Below are positions 7,053 to 16,307 of a stretch of DNA of 64,000 bases, piece after piece. The notes under the pieces are model-generated. The model ran no database searches. It was not told where the DNA came from and was given only the letters and a program-made list of their open reading frames with translations. Each line of letters starts with the position of its first letter. The stretch's first letter is position 1. The position numbers and the translations under genes are program-made. The DNA is from Reyranella massiliensis 521 (GTDB lineage Bacteria > Pseudomonadota > Alphaproteobacteria > Reyranellales > Reyranellaceae): positions 3,012,729 through 3,076,728 of the forward strand of contig NZ_HE997181.1 in assembly GCF_000312425.1 (NCBI RefSeq). The letters are read 5' to 3'.

Positions 7053-8852
7053 ATGGCGAAAGCCTCCAAAGGCACTGGTGCCGATACTGGGACCAAGGAC
7101 GTCGCGGCACCCGCACTTCCCTACCGTGTCCTCGCCCGCAAATACCGTCCCGTCGATTTCACCACGCTGGTCGGCCAGGAAGCGATGGTGCGCACCCTGC
7201 GCAACGCCATCGCCACGGGCCGCATCGCCCATGCCTTCATGCTCACCGGCGTGCGCGGCGTCGGCAAGACCACGACTGCGCGCATCATCGCCCGCGCTCT
7301 GAACTGCGTCGGTCCCGACGGCACCGGCGGCCCGACAGTCGATCCCTGCGGCGTCTGCGCCAACTGCACGGCGATCACCGAGGACCGCCACGTCGACGTG
7401 ATCGAGATGGACGCCGCCTCGCGCACCGGCATCGACGATGTGCGCGAGCTGATCGAAGGCGTGCGCTATCGCCCGGTCTCGGCGCGCTACAAGGTCTACA
7501 TCATCGACGAAGTGCACATGCTGTCGGAGAAGGCCTTCAACGCGCTGTTGAAGACGCTGGAAGAGCCGCCGCCGCATGTGAAGTTCCTGTTCGCCACCAC
7601 CGAGATCCGCAAGGTGCCGGTGACGGTGCTGTCGCGCTGCCAGCGCTTCGACCTGAAGCGCGTGCCGCAGGAAACGCTGGTCCAGCACTTCAGCCACATC
7701 GCCCAGGAAGAGAAGGTCGAAATCTCCCCCGAGGCGCTGACCTTGCTGGCGCGGGCTGCCGACGGCTCGGTACGCGATGGCCTGTCCATGCTCGACCAGG
7801 CGATCGCCCATGGCGGCGGTGTCGTCGATGCCGCGCAGGTGCGCGACATGCTGGGGCTGGCCGACCGCAGCCGCGTGCTCGAACTGTTCGAAAAGACGAT
7901 GCGCGGCGACGCGCCGGCCGTGCTTGCGGCGCTCAGCGAGATGCACGATGCCGGTGCCGACCCCGTGGTCGTACTGCAGGACCTGCTCGAATTCACCCAT
8001 TGGGTAACGCGCCTGAAGATTGCGCCAGAAGCAGCCGCCGCCTCGGCGGACAGCGAACGCGCCCAGGGCCTCGCCATGGCCGGCAAGCTCTCCATGGCGT
8101 CGCTGACGCGCGCCTGGACCCTGCTGCTGAAGGGCCTGCAGGAAACGCTGGCAGCGCCTTCGCCGCAGCGCGCCGCCGAGATGGCTTTGATCCGGCTCTG
8201 CTATGTCGCCGACCTGCCCTCGCCCTCCGATGCCATCAAGGCTTTGCAGAGCGGCGCCGCGACAACAAATGGAGCGGCTGTCGGCACACCGGCCCCGCGT
8301 GGTGGTGGTGGTGGTGGTGGTGGCGCAGCAGCGCGACTTGCGACACAGCCCGCCACGGCGGTCGCTGCCCAGCCGGCGCAGGCAATGCCCGCGCCGCGCT
8401 CCTTCACCGAAGTTGTCGCGCTGTTCGAAAGCAAGAGAGAGGCCCGGCTGGTGCACAGCCTCATGCACTACGTACATGAGGTGCGTTGCGAGCCCGGCGT
8501 GATCGAGTTCCGGCCCACGCCCAAGGCGCCGACGGATCTCGCGGCCCGGCTTGGCGAACTGCTGACGCAGTGGACCGGACGGCGTTGGCTTGCCTCGGTA
8601 TCCAATGCCCAGGGCAAGCCGACCCTCGTGGATCAGAAAGCCACCAAGGCTGACGATCTGCGCTCCTCGGCAGAGAACCATGCCGTGGTGCAGGCCATCT
8701 TCAAGACTTTCCCGGGCGCCAAACTCGACGCCGTCCGGCGTAAGGGCGACCAGACATCCCTCGTTGCCGGTCTCGGCGAGTTCGTCGGCGAAGAGCCGCC
8801 ACCCGCCGATGAGTATCCAGCCGACGACGACATTCCCGAAAGTGAGTTCTGA
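7053..8852 (+). CDS. dnaX: DNA polymerase III subunit gamma/tau
   Basis: A 599-residue clamp-loader ATPase that assembles the sliding clamp and couples the replicative polymerases. Features: conserved start [18 protein letters not shown], Walker [10 protein letters not shown], a zinc module [10 protein letters not shown], Walker B region [18 protein letters not shown], and sensor [12 protein letters not shown] flexible alanine/glycine-rich linker near residue 417 contains eight glycines encoded mainly by GGT repeats, followed by a C-terminal tau region. No A/AAA/AAG-type slippery sequence was noticed in the linker, so separate gamma formation is not evident. ybaB starts within the stop codon (tgatg), and recR follows, forming the classical dnaX-ybaB-recR operon. 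Confidence 0.98.
   Translation: MAKASKGTGADTGTKDVAAPALPYRVLARKYRPVDFTTLVGQEAMVRTLRNAIATGRIAHAFMLTGVRGVGKTTTARIIARALNCVGPDGTGGPTVDPCGVCANCTAITEDRHVDVIEMDAASRTGIDDVRELIEGVRYRPVSARYKVYIIDEVHMLSEKAFNALLKTLEEPPPHVKFLFATTEIRKVPVTVLSRCQRFDLKRVPQETLVQHFSHIAQEEKVEISPEALTLLARAADGSVRDGLSMLDQAIAHGGGVVDAAQVRDMLGLADRSRVLELFEKTMRGDAPAVLAALSEMHDAGADPVVVLQDLLEFTHWVTRLKIAPEAAAASADSERAQGLAMAGKLSMASLTRAWTLLLKGLQETLAAPSPQRAAEMALIRLCYVADLPSPSDAIKALQSGAATTNGAAVGTPAPRGGGGGGGGAAARLATQPATAVAAQPAQAMPAPRSFTEVVALFESKREARLVHSLMHYVHEVRCEPGVIEFRPTPKAPTDLAARLGELLTQWTGRRWLASVSNAQGKPTLVDQKATKADDLRSSAENHAVVQAIFKTFPGAKLDAVRRKGDQTSLVAGLGEFVGEEPPPADEYPADDDIPESEF
8301..8324 (+). repeat. GGT trinucleotide repeat in dnaX
   Basis: Seven GGT codons plus one GGC encode a run of eight glycines in the linker between the clamp-loader ATPase and the tau tail. 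Length changes here would stay in frame. Confidence 0.85.
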
Positions 8853-9181
8853 TGTTCGACAAGTTGAAGGACCTCGGCGGCCTGATGCAGCAGGCCCAGC
8901 AGATGCAGCAGAAGATGCAGGAGCTGCAGGTCGCACTGGAGCGTCTGGAGATCGTGGGCTCCTCGGGCGCCGGACTGGTCAAGGTGACAGTCAATGGCAA
9001 GAACGAGACGCGGCGCGTCGAGATCGACGCCTCGCTGTTCAAGGCGGAAGACAAGGGCGTGGTCGAAGACCTGATCGTTGCGGCCGCCAACGATGCGCGC
9101 GGCAAGGTCGAACAGACCGTGCAGGAGCAGATGCGCAACATCACCGGCGGGCTGCCCCTGCCTCCAGGCTTCAAGCTCTAG
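8852..9181 (+). CDS. YbaB/EbfC family nucleoid-associated protein
   Basis: A 109-residue DNA-binding protein found between dnaX and recR in many bacteria. It shows the helical start [20 protein letters not shown], the central strand region [13 protein letters not shown] and the family ending [12 protein letters not shown]. It dimerises through its long helices and is thought to bind DNA in the nucleoid and in recombination repair. Its ATG overlaps the dnaX stop by 1 bp, and its own stop is immediately followed by the recR ATG, so translation of all three is coupled. Confidence 0.97.
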   Translation: MFDKLKDLGGLMQQAQQMQQKMQELQVALERLEIVGSSGAGLVKVTVNGKNETRRVEIDASLFKAEDKGVVEDLIVAAANDARGKVEQTVQEQMRNITGGLPLPPGFKL

Positions 9182-9775
9182 ATGAATGGTCCCGAGATCG
9201 AGCGGCTGATCCAGCTTCTGGGCCGCCTGCCCGGCCTGGGTCCGCGCTCCGCTCGCCGCGTGGCGCTGCATCTTCTGAAGAAACGCGAGACCTTGATGCA
9301 GCCGTTGGGTACGGCGCTGGCCGATGCCGCGCGCGCCATTCGCGCCTGCACGGTTTGCGGCAACCTCGACACCATCGATCCCTGCTCGATCTGCGCCGAC
9401 TCGCGACGCGACGCCGGCCTGATCTGCGTCGTCGAGGATGTCGGCGACCTCTGGGCCATGGAACGCGGCAAGATCTTCCAGGGCCGCTATCACGTCCTTG
9501 GAGGATCGCTGTCCGCGCTGGACGGCATCGGGCCCGACGAACTCAACATCGCAACCCTCGTCAAGCGTGTGGCGGCGGGCGGCGTGCGCGAAGTCATCAT
9601 GGCGACCAACGCCACCGTCGATGGCCAGACCACTGCTCATTACTTGGCGGAGAGATTGGGCGAACTCAACGTGCCGCTGACGCGTCTGGCGCATGGCGTG
9701 CCGGTCGGGGGCGAACTCGACTGGCTGGACGACGGGACGCTCGCGACCGCGCTGAAGGCGCGGCGGGCCCTGTGA
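9182..9775 (+). CDS. recR: Recombination mediator protein RecR
   Basis: A 197-residue protein that with RecO loads RecA on gapped DNA. It has the helix-hairpin-helix [20 protein letters not shown] near the N terminus, the C4 zinc finger CTVCGN with [10 protein letters not shown], and a Toprim domain with [14 protein letters not shown] and [18 protein letters not shown]. The start codon abuts the ybaB stop with no spacer. Its usual partner recO is also in this window at about 22 kb, on the other strand. Confidence 0.98.
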   Translation: MNGPEIERLIQLLGRLPGLGPRSARRVALHLLKKRETLMQPLGTALADAARAIRACTVCGNLDTIDPCSICADSRRDAGLICVVEDVGDLWAMERGKIFQGRYHVLGGSLSALDGIGPDELNIATLVKRVAAGGVREVIMATNATVDGQTTAHYLAERLGELNVPLTRLAHGVPVGGELDWLDDGTLATALKARRAL

Positions 9776-9802
9776 AGCACCAGCAATGAGCGCCGAAACA
9801 CG

Positions 9803-10405
9803 ATGAGCGCCGAAACCCTGGCCGCCATCGCCGTCGCGCTCGGCGCCGGCTGGGCAAGTGGGCTCAACACCTATGCCGCAGTCCTCGTTCTGGGCGTGGC
9901 CCAGTGGCTGGGTTTCGTCGCCCTGCCCCAGGACCTCCAGGTGCTGGCCTCGCCCTGGGTCATGGGCGTGGCGGCTATGCTGTTTGCGCTCAATTTCCTT
10001 GCCGACAAGATCCCCTATGTCGACAGCATCAACGATGCACTTCAGACCTTTGTGCGCATCCCTGCGGGTTTCCTGCTGGCCTATGCAGCGGCTACCGGCC
10101 TCAGTCCGGAAATTGCGGTCATTGCGGGACTGCTGGGCGGAACGCTGGCCGTCGGCACACATGTCGCCAAGACCGGCTCGCGTGCCCTGATCAACACCTC
10201 GCCCGAACCCTTCAGCAACGTCGCCGCATCGCTTGGCGAAGACGTAACGGTCATCGGCGGGCTGGCTCTCGCGATTGCTTACCCAATCACTTTTCTGTGC
10301 CTGCTTGCTGTCTTCGTGGTGCTCCTCATATGGATGCTGCCGCGGCTGATCAGGCTCGCAATGACACCCTTTCGCCGACTGGCGCGAGGCCGTCAGGGCC
10401 CCTGA
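9803..10405 (+). CDS. DUF4126 family membrane protein
   Basis: A 200-residue integral membrane protein with about five hydrophobic segments. The family pattern is seen in GAGWASGLNTYAAVLVLGV, LADKIPYVDSINDALQTFVR and KTGSRALINTSPEPFSN. Function is unknown for this family. The gene starts 27 bp after recR. The first 14 bases of the coding sequence are also present just upstream (9786-9799), where the copy runs into a stop after six codons, so the second ATG is the working start. Nothing in the context gives a firm role. Confidence 0.85.
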   Translation: MSAETLAAIAVALGAGWASGLNTYAAVLVLGVAQWLGFVALPQDLQVLASPWVMGVAAMLFALNFLADKIPYVDSINDALQTFVRIPAGFLLAYAAATGLSPEIAVIAGLLGGTLAVGTHVAKTGSRALINTSPEPFSNVAASLGEDVTVIGGLALAIAYPITFLCLLAVFVVLLIWMLPRLIRLAMTPFRRLARGRQGP

Positions 10406-10483
10406 ATTGGCAACGACTTCGACTTTTGGCGGAACAACTGCCGCTTTCCTTCGCCCGCCTGAGGGGTAAACTCCCGGCAGCAC

Positions 10484-11218
10484 ATGTTCATCCGCCAGAA
10501 CATCCAGACCCTGCGGTTCTTCCGCACGACGCCGGCGATGCGATGCCCGTATCTGCCGCACCGGCTGGAGACGAAACTCGTCACCGAACTGAGCGGACCG
10601 GACGCGATCTCCCAGCATGACACGCTGACCGACGCCGGCTTCCGGCGCTCGCACCACTTCGTCTACAAACCCCTGTGCGATGGCTGCCGCGCCTGCGTGC
10701 CGGTGCGCATCCGGGTTCGTGACTTCGATCCCAGCCGTGCCCAGCGTCGCATCCAGCGCCGCAACGAGCATGTCCATGCCGTGGAAACCCAGGCCCTGGC
10801 GACCGGCGAGCAGTTCTCGCTCTTCTCACGCTATGTACTGACGCGTCACCGTGACGGCGACATGGCGGACATGGACTTCGACGACTATCGCGCCATGGTC
10901 GAAGAGAGCCCCGTCGAGACGGCGATCGTCGAATTCCGGGACGATTCGGCCGAGGGCCGGCTGGTTGGCGCCTGTTTGGTCGATTGGCTGTCGAACGGCG
11001 TCTCGGCCGTCTATAGCTTCTTCGACCCACAGGACCCGCGCCGCGGTCTCGGCACGCACATGATCCTGTGGCTGGCCAATGCTGCGGCCAAACGCGGTCT
11101 GCCCTACGTCTATCTCGGCTACTGGATCGCCGATTCCAGCAAGATGGCCTACAAGCGGGCCTTCCGGCCGCTGGAGTTCTTCGGTCCCGAAGGCTGGATG
11201 GAACTGCCTGCGACATAG
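10484..11218 (+). CDS. bpt: Aspartate/glutamate leucyltransferase (Bpt) or arginyltransferase
   Basis: A 244-residue cytosolic enzyme of the bacterial N-degron pathway: it moves leucine or arginine from aminoacyl-tRNA to proteins starting with Asp or Glu, marking them for ClpS/ClpAP. The family pattern includes RFFRTTPAMRCPYLP, the cysteine-rich CDGCRACVPVRI, RAQRRIQRRN and, near the C terminus, YSFFDPQDPRRGLGTHMILW and YLGYWIADSSKMAYK. Length is as expected. It stands alone after DUF4126 with a 78-bp gap. Whether Leu or Arg is transferred cannot be read from sequence by eye. Confidence 0.93.
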   Translation: MFIRQNIQTLRFFRTTPAMRCPYLPHRLETKLVTELSGPDAISQHDTLTDAGFRRSHHFVYKPLCDGCRACVPVRIRVRDFDPSRAQRRIQRRNEHVHAVETQALATGEQFSLFSRYVLTRHRDGDMADMDFDDYRAMVEESPVETAIVEFRDDSAEGRLVGACLVDWLSNGVSAVYSFFDPQDPRRGLGTHMILWLANAAAKRGLPYVYLGYWIADSSKMAYKRAFRPLEFFGPEGWMELPAT

Positions 11219-11376
11219 GCAGTGCAACGGCGGTGGCGCAACTTGACGCACCTCCTTGGAAAACAGAAAAAACTCCCGACCGCTGGCGTCGCTAGGCGGA
11301 CCAAGCTAAGAAAAGCCATCCGTGAGCGAGAGCGGATGACGGTCGAAAATTAAATAACTCGCACGCAGGGGGACGG

Positions 11377-11922
11377 ATGCGCTTGTTGCTGCAGTTCAGC
11401 GCGCTGATCGACGCGTTAAACGAGAAGATAGGGTATATTTGCAACTGGCTTGTCTTGCTGGCCTGTGTGGTCAGCGCAGGCAATGCCATGGTGCGTTACG
11501 CATACGACACCAGTTCGAACGCCTGGCTCGAAGTGCAATGGTATATGTTCGCCGTCATCGTGATGTTCGGCGCCTCGTACACCTTGAAGCGTAACGAGCA
11601 TGTGCGCGTCGATCTCTTCTACATGACCTTGAGCCGCCGCGGGCAGCTCTGGATCGACATCCTCGGCACGCTGATCTTCCTCCTGCCGACCTGCGCCATC
11701 CTGGCCTGGCTGAGCTGGCCGTTCTTCATGCAGTCCTACGAGGTGTTCGAACACTCCTCGAATGCCGGCGGCCTCCTGCGCTGGCCGATCAAGCTGGTGC
11801 TGCCGGTCGGCTTCGCCCTGGTCGCCCTGCAGGGCCTTTCCGAACTCATCAAGCGCGTGGCCTTCCTCAATGGGTATGCCGTCGACAGTCTCGAAGCCCA
11901 CTACGAGAGGCCCACGCAATGA
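11377..11922 (+). CDS. TRAP transporter small permease (DctQ/TakQ type)
   Basis: A 181-residue membrane protein with four hydrophobic helices, the Q subunit of a tripartite ATP-independent periplasmic importer. Typical features are LVLLACVVSAGNAMVRYAYD, the conserved WLEVQWYMFAVIVMFGASYT, and KRNEHVRVDLFY, where Arg and Asp are family hallmarks. A strong gggggacgg ribosome site precedes the ATG. The stop overlaps the start of the large permease by 4 bp (ATGA). It follows a 158-bp intergenic region that should hold its promoter, although no clear -10 could be picked. Belongs to the FcbT2/TakQ branch by resemblance. Confidence 0.95.
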   Translation: MRLLLQFSALIDALNEKIGYICNWLVLLACVVSAGNAMVRYAYDTSSNAWLEVQWYMFAVIVMFGASYTLKRNEHVRVDLFYMTLSRRGQLWIDILGTLIFLLPTCAILAWLSWPFFMQSYEVFEHSSNAGGLLRWPIKLVLPVGFALVALQGLSELIKRVAFLNGYAVDSLEAHYERPTQ

Positions 11923-13523
11923 TCCCCTTGGAGTGGATGCCGCCGCTGATGTTCGGCGGCCTGGTGGTCTTCATGATCATCGGCTACCCGGTCGCCTTCT
12001 CCCTCTGCGCGGTCGGGTTCTTCTTCGGCTTCCTGTCGATCGAGATGGGCTACTTCACGCTGGCCTTCATGCAGGCCATCCCTGGGCGTGTCTTCGGCAG
12101 TATCCTGTCGAACGAGCTTCTGCTCGCCATCCCGTTCTTCACCTTCATGGGCGCCATCCTGGAGAAATGCGGGTTGGCGGAGGACATGCTCGAATCGATG
12201 GGTCAGCTCTTCGGCCCCATCAAGGGCGGGCTGGGCTACTCGACCATCATCGTGGGCTTCATCCTCGGTGCCATCACCGGCACCGTAGCCGCGCAGGTCA
12301 TCGCGATGGCGCTCATCACCCTGCCGGTGATGATCCGGTACAAGTACGACATGCGCTATGCGACCGGCGTGCTGGCCGCATCGGGCACCATCACGCAGCT
12401 CGTGCCGCCGTCGCTGGTGCTGATCGTGCTGGCCGACCAGCTCGGCCGATCGGTCGGCGACATGTATCTCGGCGCCTGGGGGCCGTCGCTCCTGCAGATC
12501 GCCCTGTTCGCGATCTACACCTTCTACCTCTCCATGATAAAGCCCGAGGCCCTGCCGCCCGTGCCGCGCACGCTGTTCGGCAAGGCCCTGCTAATCAAGT
12601 GCGCCTGGGGCATCATTCCCGCCGCCGTCCTGATCTTCCTGGTGCTGGGCACGATCATGATGGGCCTCGCGACGCCGACGGAAGCCGGCGCCATGGGCAC
12701 GATCGGCGCCATCGTGTTGGCCGTCGTACGCAACGCACCGCTCACCAAGTTCGACCGGATCACGTTCGGTGCGGGTTGCGCTGCGGCGATCATCGGTGCC
12801 CTGATCGGCATGGTCGCGTTCAAGTCGATCCCCTTCAAGATCGCCTTCACCATCATGTTCGCGGCCATCATCTGGCTGTGCTGGCGAGCCTGGCAGGTAA
12901 AGGACTTGCGCGACCTGATCGTGCAGGCCTTCCAGGCGACGATGCGCATCACGGCGATGGTGGCCTTCATCCTGGTCGGCGCGACCTGCTTCTCGATCAC
13001 CTTCCAGGGCGTCGACGGCAACCAGTGGGTCGAGCACCTGATGTCGAACCTGCCGGGCGGCGTCTGGGGCTTCCTGATCGTCGTCAACCTGTTCGTCTTC
13101 TTCCTGGCGTTCTTCCTCGACTTCTTCGAGATCGCCTTCATCATCATCCCGATGCTGGCGCCGGTGGCGCAGAAGCTGCTGACGCCGGTGGTCGGTGCCG
13201 ATGCCGCGCTGATCTGGTTCGGCGTCATGATCTGCGTCAACGTGCAGACCTCGTTCATGCACCCGCCGTTCGGGTTCGCCCTCTTCTATCTACGCAGTGT
13301 CGCGCCGAAGGAAGTGAAGAGCTCGGATATCTACTGGGGTTCGATCCCCTGGGTGGTGCTGCAGCTCGTCATGGTGGCGATCGTGATCTTCGTGCCGCAG
13401 ACCGTGACCTTCTTCCTGGACAAGCCGAGCGGCATCGACCCGAGCAAGGTCAAGATCGAGATCGAGGCACCGCCCTCGGACGATACGGCGCCGCCGGTTT
13501 TCAGTATTCCCCCCAAGAACTAG
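11919..13523 (+). CDS. TRAP transporter large permease (DctM/TakM type)
   Basis: A 534-residue multi-helix membrane protein, the M subunit, which uses a sodium or proton gradient to move the ligand delivered by a binding protein. Recognisable are EWMPPLMFGGLVVFMIIGYP, GFILGAITGTVAAQVIAMAL, the cation/substrate-site-like VLAASGTITQLVPPSLVLIV, and MGLATPTEAGAMGTIGAIV. It is longer than a standard DctM (about 425) because of an extra central hydrophobic segment, as in the FcbT3/TakM branch. The matching binding proteins are not in its operon: four lie convergent, immediately downstream, beyond a shared terminator. Confidence 0.95.
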   Translation: MIPLEWMPPLMFGGLVVFMIIGYPVAFSLCAVGFFFGFLSIEMGYFTLAFMQAIPGRVFGSILSNELLLAIPFFTFMGAILEKCGLAEDMLESMGQLFGPIKGGLGYSTIIVGFILGAITGTVAAQVIAMALITLPVMIRYKYDMRYATGVLAASGTITQLVPPSLVLIVLADQLGRSVGDMYLGAWGPSLLQIALFAIYTFYLSMIKPEALPPVPRTLFGKALLIKCAWGIIPAAVLIFLVLGTIMMGLATPTEAGAMGTIGAIVLAVVRNAPLTKFDRITFGAGCAAAIIGALIGMVAFKSIPFKIAFTIMFAAIIWLCWRAWQVKDLRDLIVQAFQATMRITAMVAFILVGATCFSITFQGVDGNQWVEHLMSNLPGGVWGFLIVVNLFVFFLAFFLDFFEIAFIIIPMLAPVAQKLLTPVVGADAALIWFGVMICVNVQTSFMHPPFGFALFYLRSVAPKEVKSSDIYWGSIPWVVLQLVMVAIVIFVPQTVTFFLDKPSGIDPSKVKIEIEAPPSDDTAPPVFSIPPKN

Positions 13524-13555
13524 CCGGGCCTGGAACGCGCCGGGCAAGACCAGAA

Positions 13556-13583
13556 AAAGCCCCGCCTTTTCAGGCGGGGCTTT
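13556..13583. terminator. Bidirectional intrinsic terminator between the TRAP permease and the first binding-protein gene
   Basis: The arms aaagccccgcc and ggcggggcttt form an 11-bp stem around a short ttttca loop. It is followed by ttcctttt on the plus strand and by a T-run (complement of agaaaaa) on the minus strand, so it can stop transcription from both the dctM side and the binding-protein side. Confidence 0.88.
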
Positions 13584-13615
13584 CCTTTTCCGGTTCGCTC
13601 CGTCGCGCGCGACGC

Positions 13616-14719
13616 TTAACGCCCCTGAGCCGACATCGAGAAATTGAAGTTGTCGAAGGTATTCTCGGCGACGCGGAACCACAGGTTCTCGTCAGTGCGG
13701 AACGCCTTCAGGCTGTCGTAGATCTTCTTGAACTTCGGATCCTTGGCCGCGAGCTCATCGTAGAACTTGTACGCCTCGAGGAAGCACGGCTCGAGGACCG
13801 AACGCGGGAATGGGCGCAGCTCGGTGCCCGCCGCCACCAGGCGACGCAGCGCCGGCGGATTGCCGGCATCGTATTTGGGCACCATCCAGGCCGTCACGCG
13901 ACCAGCTGCCGCCTCGACCATCGCCTTGTAGGGCTTGGGCAACTCGTCCCATGCCTTGTTGTTGATGTAGAGCGAGCCGACCGACGCGCCTTCCCACCAG
14001 CCGGGGTAATAGTAGTACTTGGCGACCTTGTTGAAGCCGAGCTTCTCGTCGTCGTACGGGCCGACCCATTCGCAGGCATCGATCGTGCCCTTCTCCAGCG
14101 CCGGATAGATGTCGCCACCGGCGATCTGCTGCGGCACCACGCCCAGTCGCGTGAGGATGAGGCCCGCGAAACCGCCGACGCGGAACTTCAGGCCCTTCAT
14201 GTCCTCCATGGACTTGATCTCTTTGCGGAACCAGCCGCCCATCTGGCAGCCCGTGCCGCCGAAGGTGATCGAGCGGAAGTTGTACTCCTTGTAGAAGTCG
14301 TTGATCAGCTCGTGGCCGCCGCCGAACTCCAGCCAGGCGTAGTACTGGCGCTGGTTCATCGAAAATGGCAGGCCGGTCTCGAACACGAAGTTCGGATGCT
14401 TGCCGAAATAGTAGTAGGCCGCGGTCTGGCCGGCCTCGACTGTGCCGTTCTGCACCGCATCGGCGACCTGCAGGCCGGGGACGATCTCGCCTGCCGCGAA
14501 CGGCCGGATCTGGAACTTGCCGTCGGACATCTCGCCGACGATCTTGGCGAAGAGTTCGGAGCCGCCATACAGCGTGTCGAGCGACTTCGGGAAACTCGAC
14601 GTCAGACGCCACTTCACCTCGGGCATGCTCTGAGCGATGGCCGGCGCCGCGACGGTCGTCACGGCCGCAACACCCGCAGCACCCACGCCCGCGGTCTTGA
14701 TGAATTTTCTACGCTTCAT
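13616..14719 (-). CDS. TRAP transporter substrate-binding protein, TakP-like (copy 1)
   Basis: A 367-residue periplasmic protein with a twin-arginine style signal MKRRKFIKTAGVGAAG and a probable cleavage after APAIAQ. The mature part matches 2-oxo-acid binding TakP proteins: [65 protein letters not shown] and [15 protein letters not shown], where Gln, Arg and Glu-Trp are the expected carboxylate and cation ligands (family knowledge). It is the most divergent of the four copies: SMNQRQYYAWLEFGGG and FGGTGCQMGG differ from the others, and Cys replaces Ala before the EW pair. A ggagga site precedes the ATG. It is nearest the permease but convergent with it. Confidence 0.95.
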   Translation of the reverse strand: MKRRKFIKTAGVGAAGVAAVTTVAAPAIAQSMPEVKWRLTSSFPKSLDTLYGGSELFAKIVGEMSDGKFQIRPFAAGEIVPGLQVADAVQNGTVEAGQTAAYYYFGKHPNFVFETGLPFSMNQRQYYAWLEFGGGHELINDFYKEYNFRSITFGGTGCQMGGWFRKEIKSMEDMKGLKFRVGGFAGLILTRLGVVPQQIAGGDIYPALEKGTIDACEWVGPYDDEKLGFNKVAKYYYYPGWWEGASVGSLYINNKAWDELPKPYKAMVEAAAGRVTAWMVPKYDAGNPPALRRLVAAGTELRPFPRSVLEPCFLEAYKFYDELAAKDPKFKKIYDSLKAFRTDENLWFRVAENTFDNFNFSMSAQGR

Positions 14720-15015
14720 CTCTTTTTTCCTCCCATAAGAAGGCCCTCATGGCCTTCCTTTGCGAGGCGAGACTGACACGCGGAATTCCGTTTGAAAAGC
14801 GCCGCCCCCCTGCGAAAACCTTTAAATCTATTCAATGTTTGCAACCCCGCGTCCGCCGGGCGCAGAGTTGCGCAAAGGTTCGATTTTACACTTTTCCGGC
14901 CCCGTAAACTCCGGCCGTGACACGTCGAAACAGGTCTCATGGAGCGCCGTCGAGAACGGCGGCAGCAAAAAGCCCCGCCGAAGCGGGGCTTTTCACCGGG
15001 CCGGGCCCGGAAGTT
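14720..15015. other. Intergenic region between binding-protein copies 1 and 2
   Basis: A 296-bp gap that holds the leader of copy 1 (ribosome site ggagga 8 bp before its ATG), AT-richer stretches that could carry its promoter, and at 14967-14993 the terminator of copy 2. No reading frame with recognisable content is seen. Confidence 0.6.
14967..14993 (-). terminator. Intrinsic terminator of TRAP binding-protein copy 2
   Basis: A stem agccccgc/gcggggct with a cgaa (ttcg on the minus strand) tetraloop, extended by A-T pairs, runs into a T-run on the minus strand. Its core is nearly the same as the terminator of copy 4 at 17520-17541. Confidence 0.85.
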
Positions 15016-16122
15016 TCAGAGCTTGTTGGCAGCCGACTGGCGCGCCATGAAGTTGTCGAAGGTGTTCTCGGCCACACGGAACCACAGGACTTCTTCGTTC
15101 CGGAACGGCTTCCAGGAATCGAAGACCTTCTTGAACTTCGGATTCTTGGCGATCGTCTCGGCATAAAGCTCATTGGCGGCGTTGAAGCAGGCTTCCATCA
15201 CCGACTGCGGGAACGGCAGGAACTTCGTGCCGGCCGCGACCAGCTCGCGCAGCGCCTTGGGATTCTGCGCATCGTACTTCGCGACCGACCAGCTCACAGT
15301 GTCGCCAGACGCCACGGCAATGGCTTCCTTGTAAGGCGCCGGCAACGCGTCGAACGCCTTGTCGCCGCAGTAGAGCGACAGCGCCGCGCAGCCTTCCCAC
15401 CAGCCGGGATAGTAGTAGTACGGCGCGACCTTGTTGAAGCCGAGCTTCTGATCGTCGTAGGGACCGACCCATTCGGCGGCATCGATCGTGCCCTTCTCCA
15501 GCGCCGGATAGATGTCGCCGCCGGCAATCTGCTGCGGCACCACGCCGAGCTTCGTCATCACCTGGCCGGCAAAACCGCCGATTCGCATCTTCACGCCCTT
15601 CATGTCCTCGGGCGTCTTGATCTCCTTGCGCCACCAGCCGCCCATCTGCGCGCCGGTGTGGCTCATCAGGAAGGACGTCATCTTGTAGTCTTTGTAGAAC
15701 TCGCGCATCAGCTCGAGCCCGCCGCCGTGATAGACCCAGGCATTGTGCTGACGGGTGTTCAGGCCGAAAGGCAGCGCCGTATCGAAGGCGAAGGTCGGAT
15801 CCTTGCCGACATAATAGTAAGCCGCCGTATGGCCGCACTCGACCGTCTCGTTCTGCACGGCATCGACGACCTGCAGGCCCGGGACGATTTCGCCGGCCGC
15901 GAAAACGCGAATCTGGAACTTGTTGTCGGTCAGCGCCGCGACGCGCTTGGCAAAGAACTCGCCGGCGCCAAAGATCGTGTCGAGCGACTTCGGAAAGCTC
16001 GAGGCCATGCGCCACTTCACCTCGGGCATGGACTGGGCAATGGCAGGCGCCGCAAGCGCACCTGCAGCGGCTACTGTCGCACCACCAATGCCGGCGGTGC
16101 GCATGAACTTGCGACGTTGCAT
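15016..16122 (-). CDS. TRAP transporter substrate-binding protein, TakP-like (copy 2)
   Basis: A 368-residue periplasmic protein with a twin-arginine signal (MQRRKFMRTAGIGGATVAAA, then APAIAQ). Conserved family parts are [68 protein letters not shown] and [15 protein letters not shown]. It shares the pocket-region stretch FGLNTRQHNAWVYHGGG with copy 3, to which it is the closest relative. The in-frame extension before MQRRKF is non-coding by signal-peptide logic; a tagggag site lies upstream of the chosen ATG. It has its own terminator and probably its own promoter (shared element at about 16.2 kb), so it can be expressed on its own. Confidence 0.95.
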   Translation of the reverse strand: MQRRKFMRTAGIGGATVAAAGALAAPAIAQSMPEVKWRMASSFPKSLDTIFGAGEFFAKRVAALTDNKFQIRVFAAGEIVPGLQVVDAVQNETVECGHTAAYYYVGKDPTFAFDTALPFGLNTRQHNAWVYHGGGLELMREFYKDYKMTSFLMSHTGAQMGGWWRKEIKTPEDMKGVKMRIGGFAGQVMTKLGVVPQQIAGGDIYPALEKGTIDAAEWVGPYDDQKLGFNKVAPYYYYPGWWEGCAALSLYCGDKAFDALPAPYKEAIAVASGDTVSWSVAKYDAQNPKALRELVAAGTKFLPFPQSVMEACFNAANELYAETIAKNPKFKKVFDSWKPFRNEEVLWFRVAENTFDNFMARQSAANKL

Positions 16123-16198
16123 CTGAAAATAACTCCCTAGATTTCTTACTTTTGAGCGCGTGCCTTCTGCATCGCGAACCGCCTTCTGCGATGGGCGG

Positions 16199-16227
16199 GT
16201 TATCGCATAGCGCAACGGGGATGGAAA
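16199..16227 (-). promoter_or_regulatory. Possible promoter of copy 2, with a 21-bp element shared with copy 3
   Basis: On the minus strand an extended -10 TGC-GATAAC (-10 at 16199-16204) lies 17 bp from TTTCCA (16222-16227). The 21-bp plus-strand stretch 16200-16220 matches 17487-17507 upstream of copy 3 at 19 of 21 positions. Both lie 73-78 bp before the start codon. The promoter reading is an inference; the repeat is directly visible. Confidence 0.45.
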
Positions 16228-16307
16228 GCTAGTTGCCGCCCCCCTGAAGACAAACGGAGAACGGCTGCAGCCAGCGTACTTTACGCTTATTTTTCAAAGG
16301 CCTGCGA

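Noticed and set aside
8301..8324. GGT repeat in dnaX as a frameshift or phase-variation site
   Set aside because: The unit is three bases, so length changes stay in frame, and no slippery A- or T-run with a downstream hairpin was noticed nearby.
11762..14776. Very long open frame (about 1000 codons) running through the TRAP permease and the first binding protein
   Set aside because: It is an out-of-frame shadow across two real genes of opposite direction, with Arg/His/Gly/Pro-rich low-complexity translation and no family content.
16229..16307. Intrinsic terminator after binding-protein copy 3
   Set aside because: The small inverted repeats there (agcgta/tacgct and aggcct) have short stems and no T-run on the minus strand.
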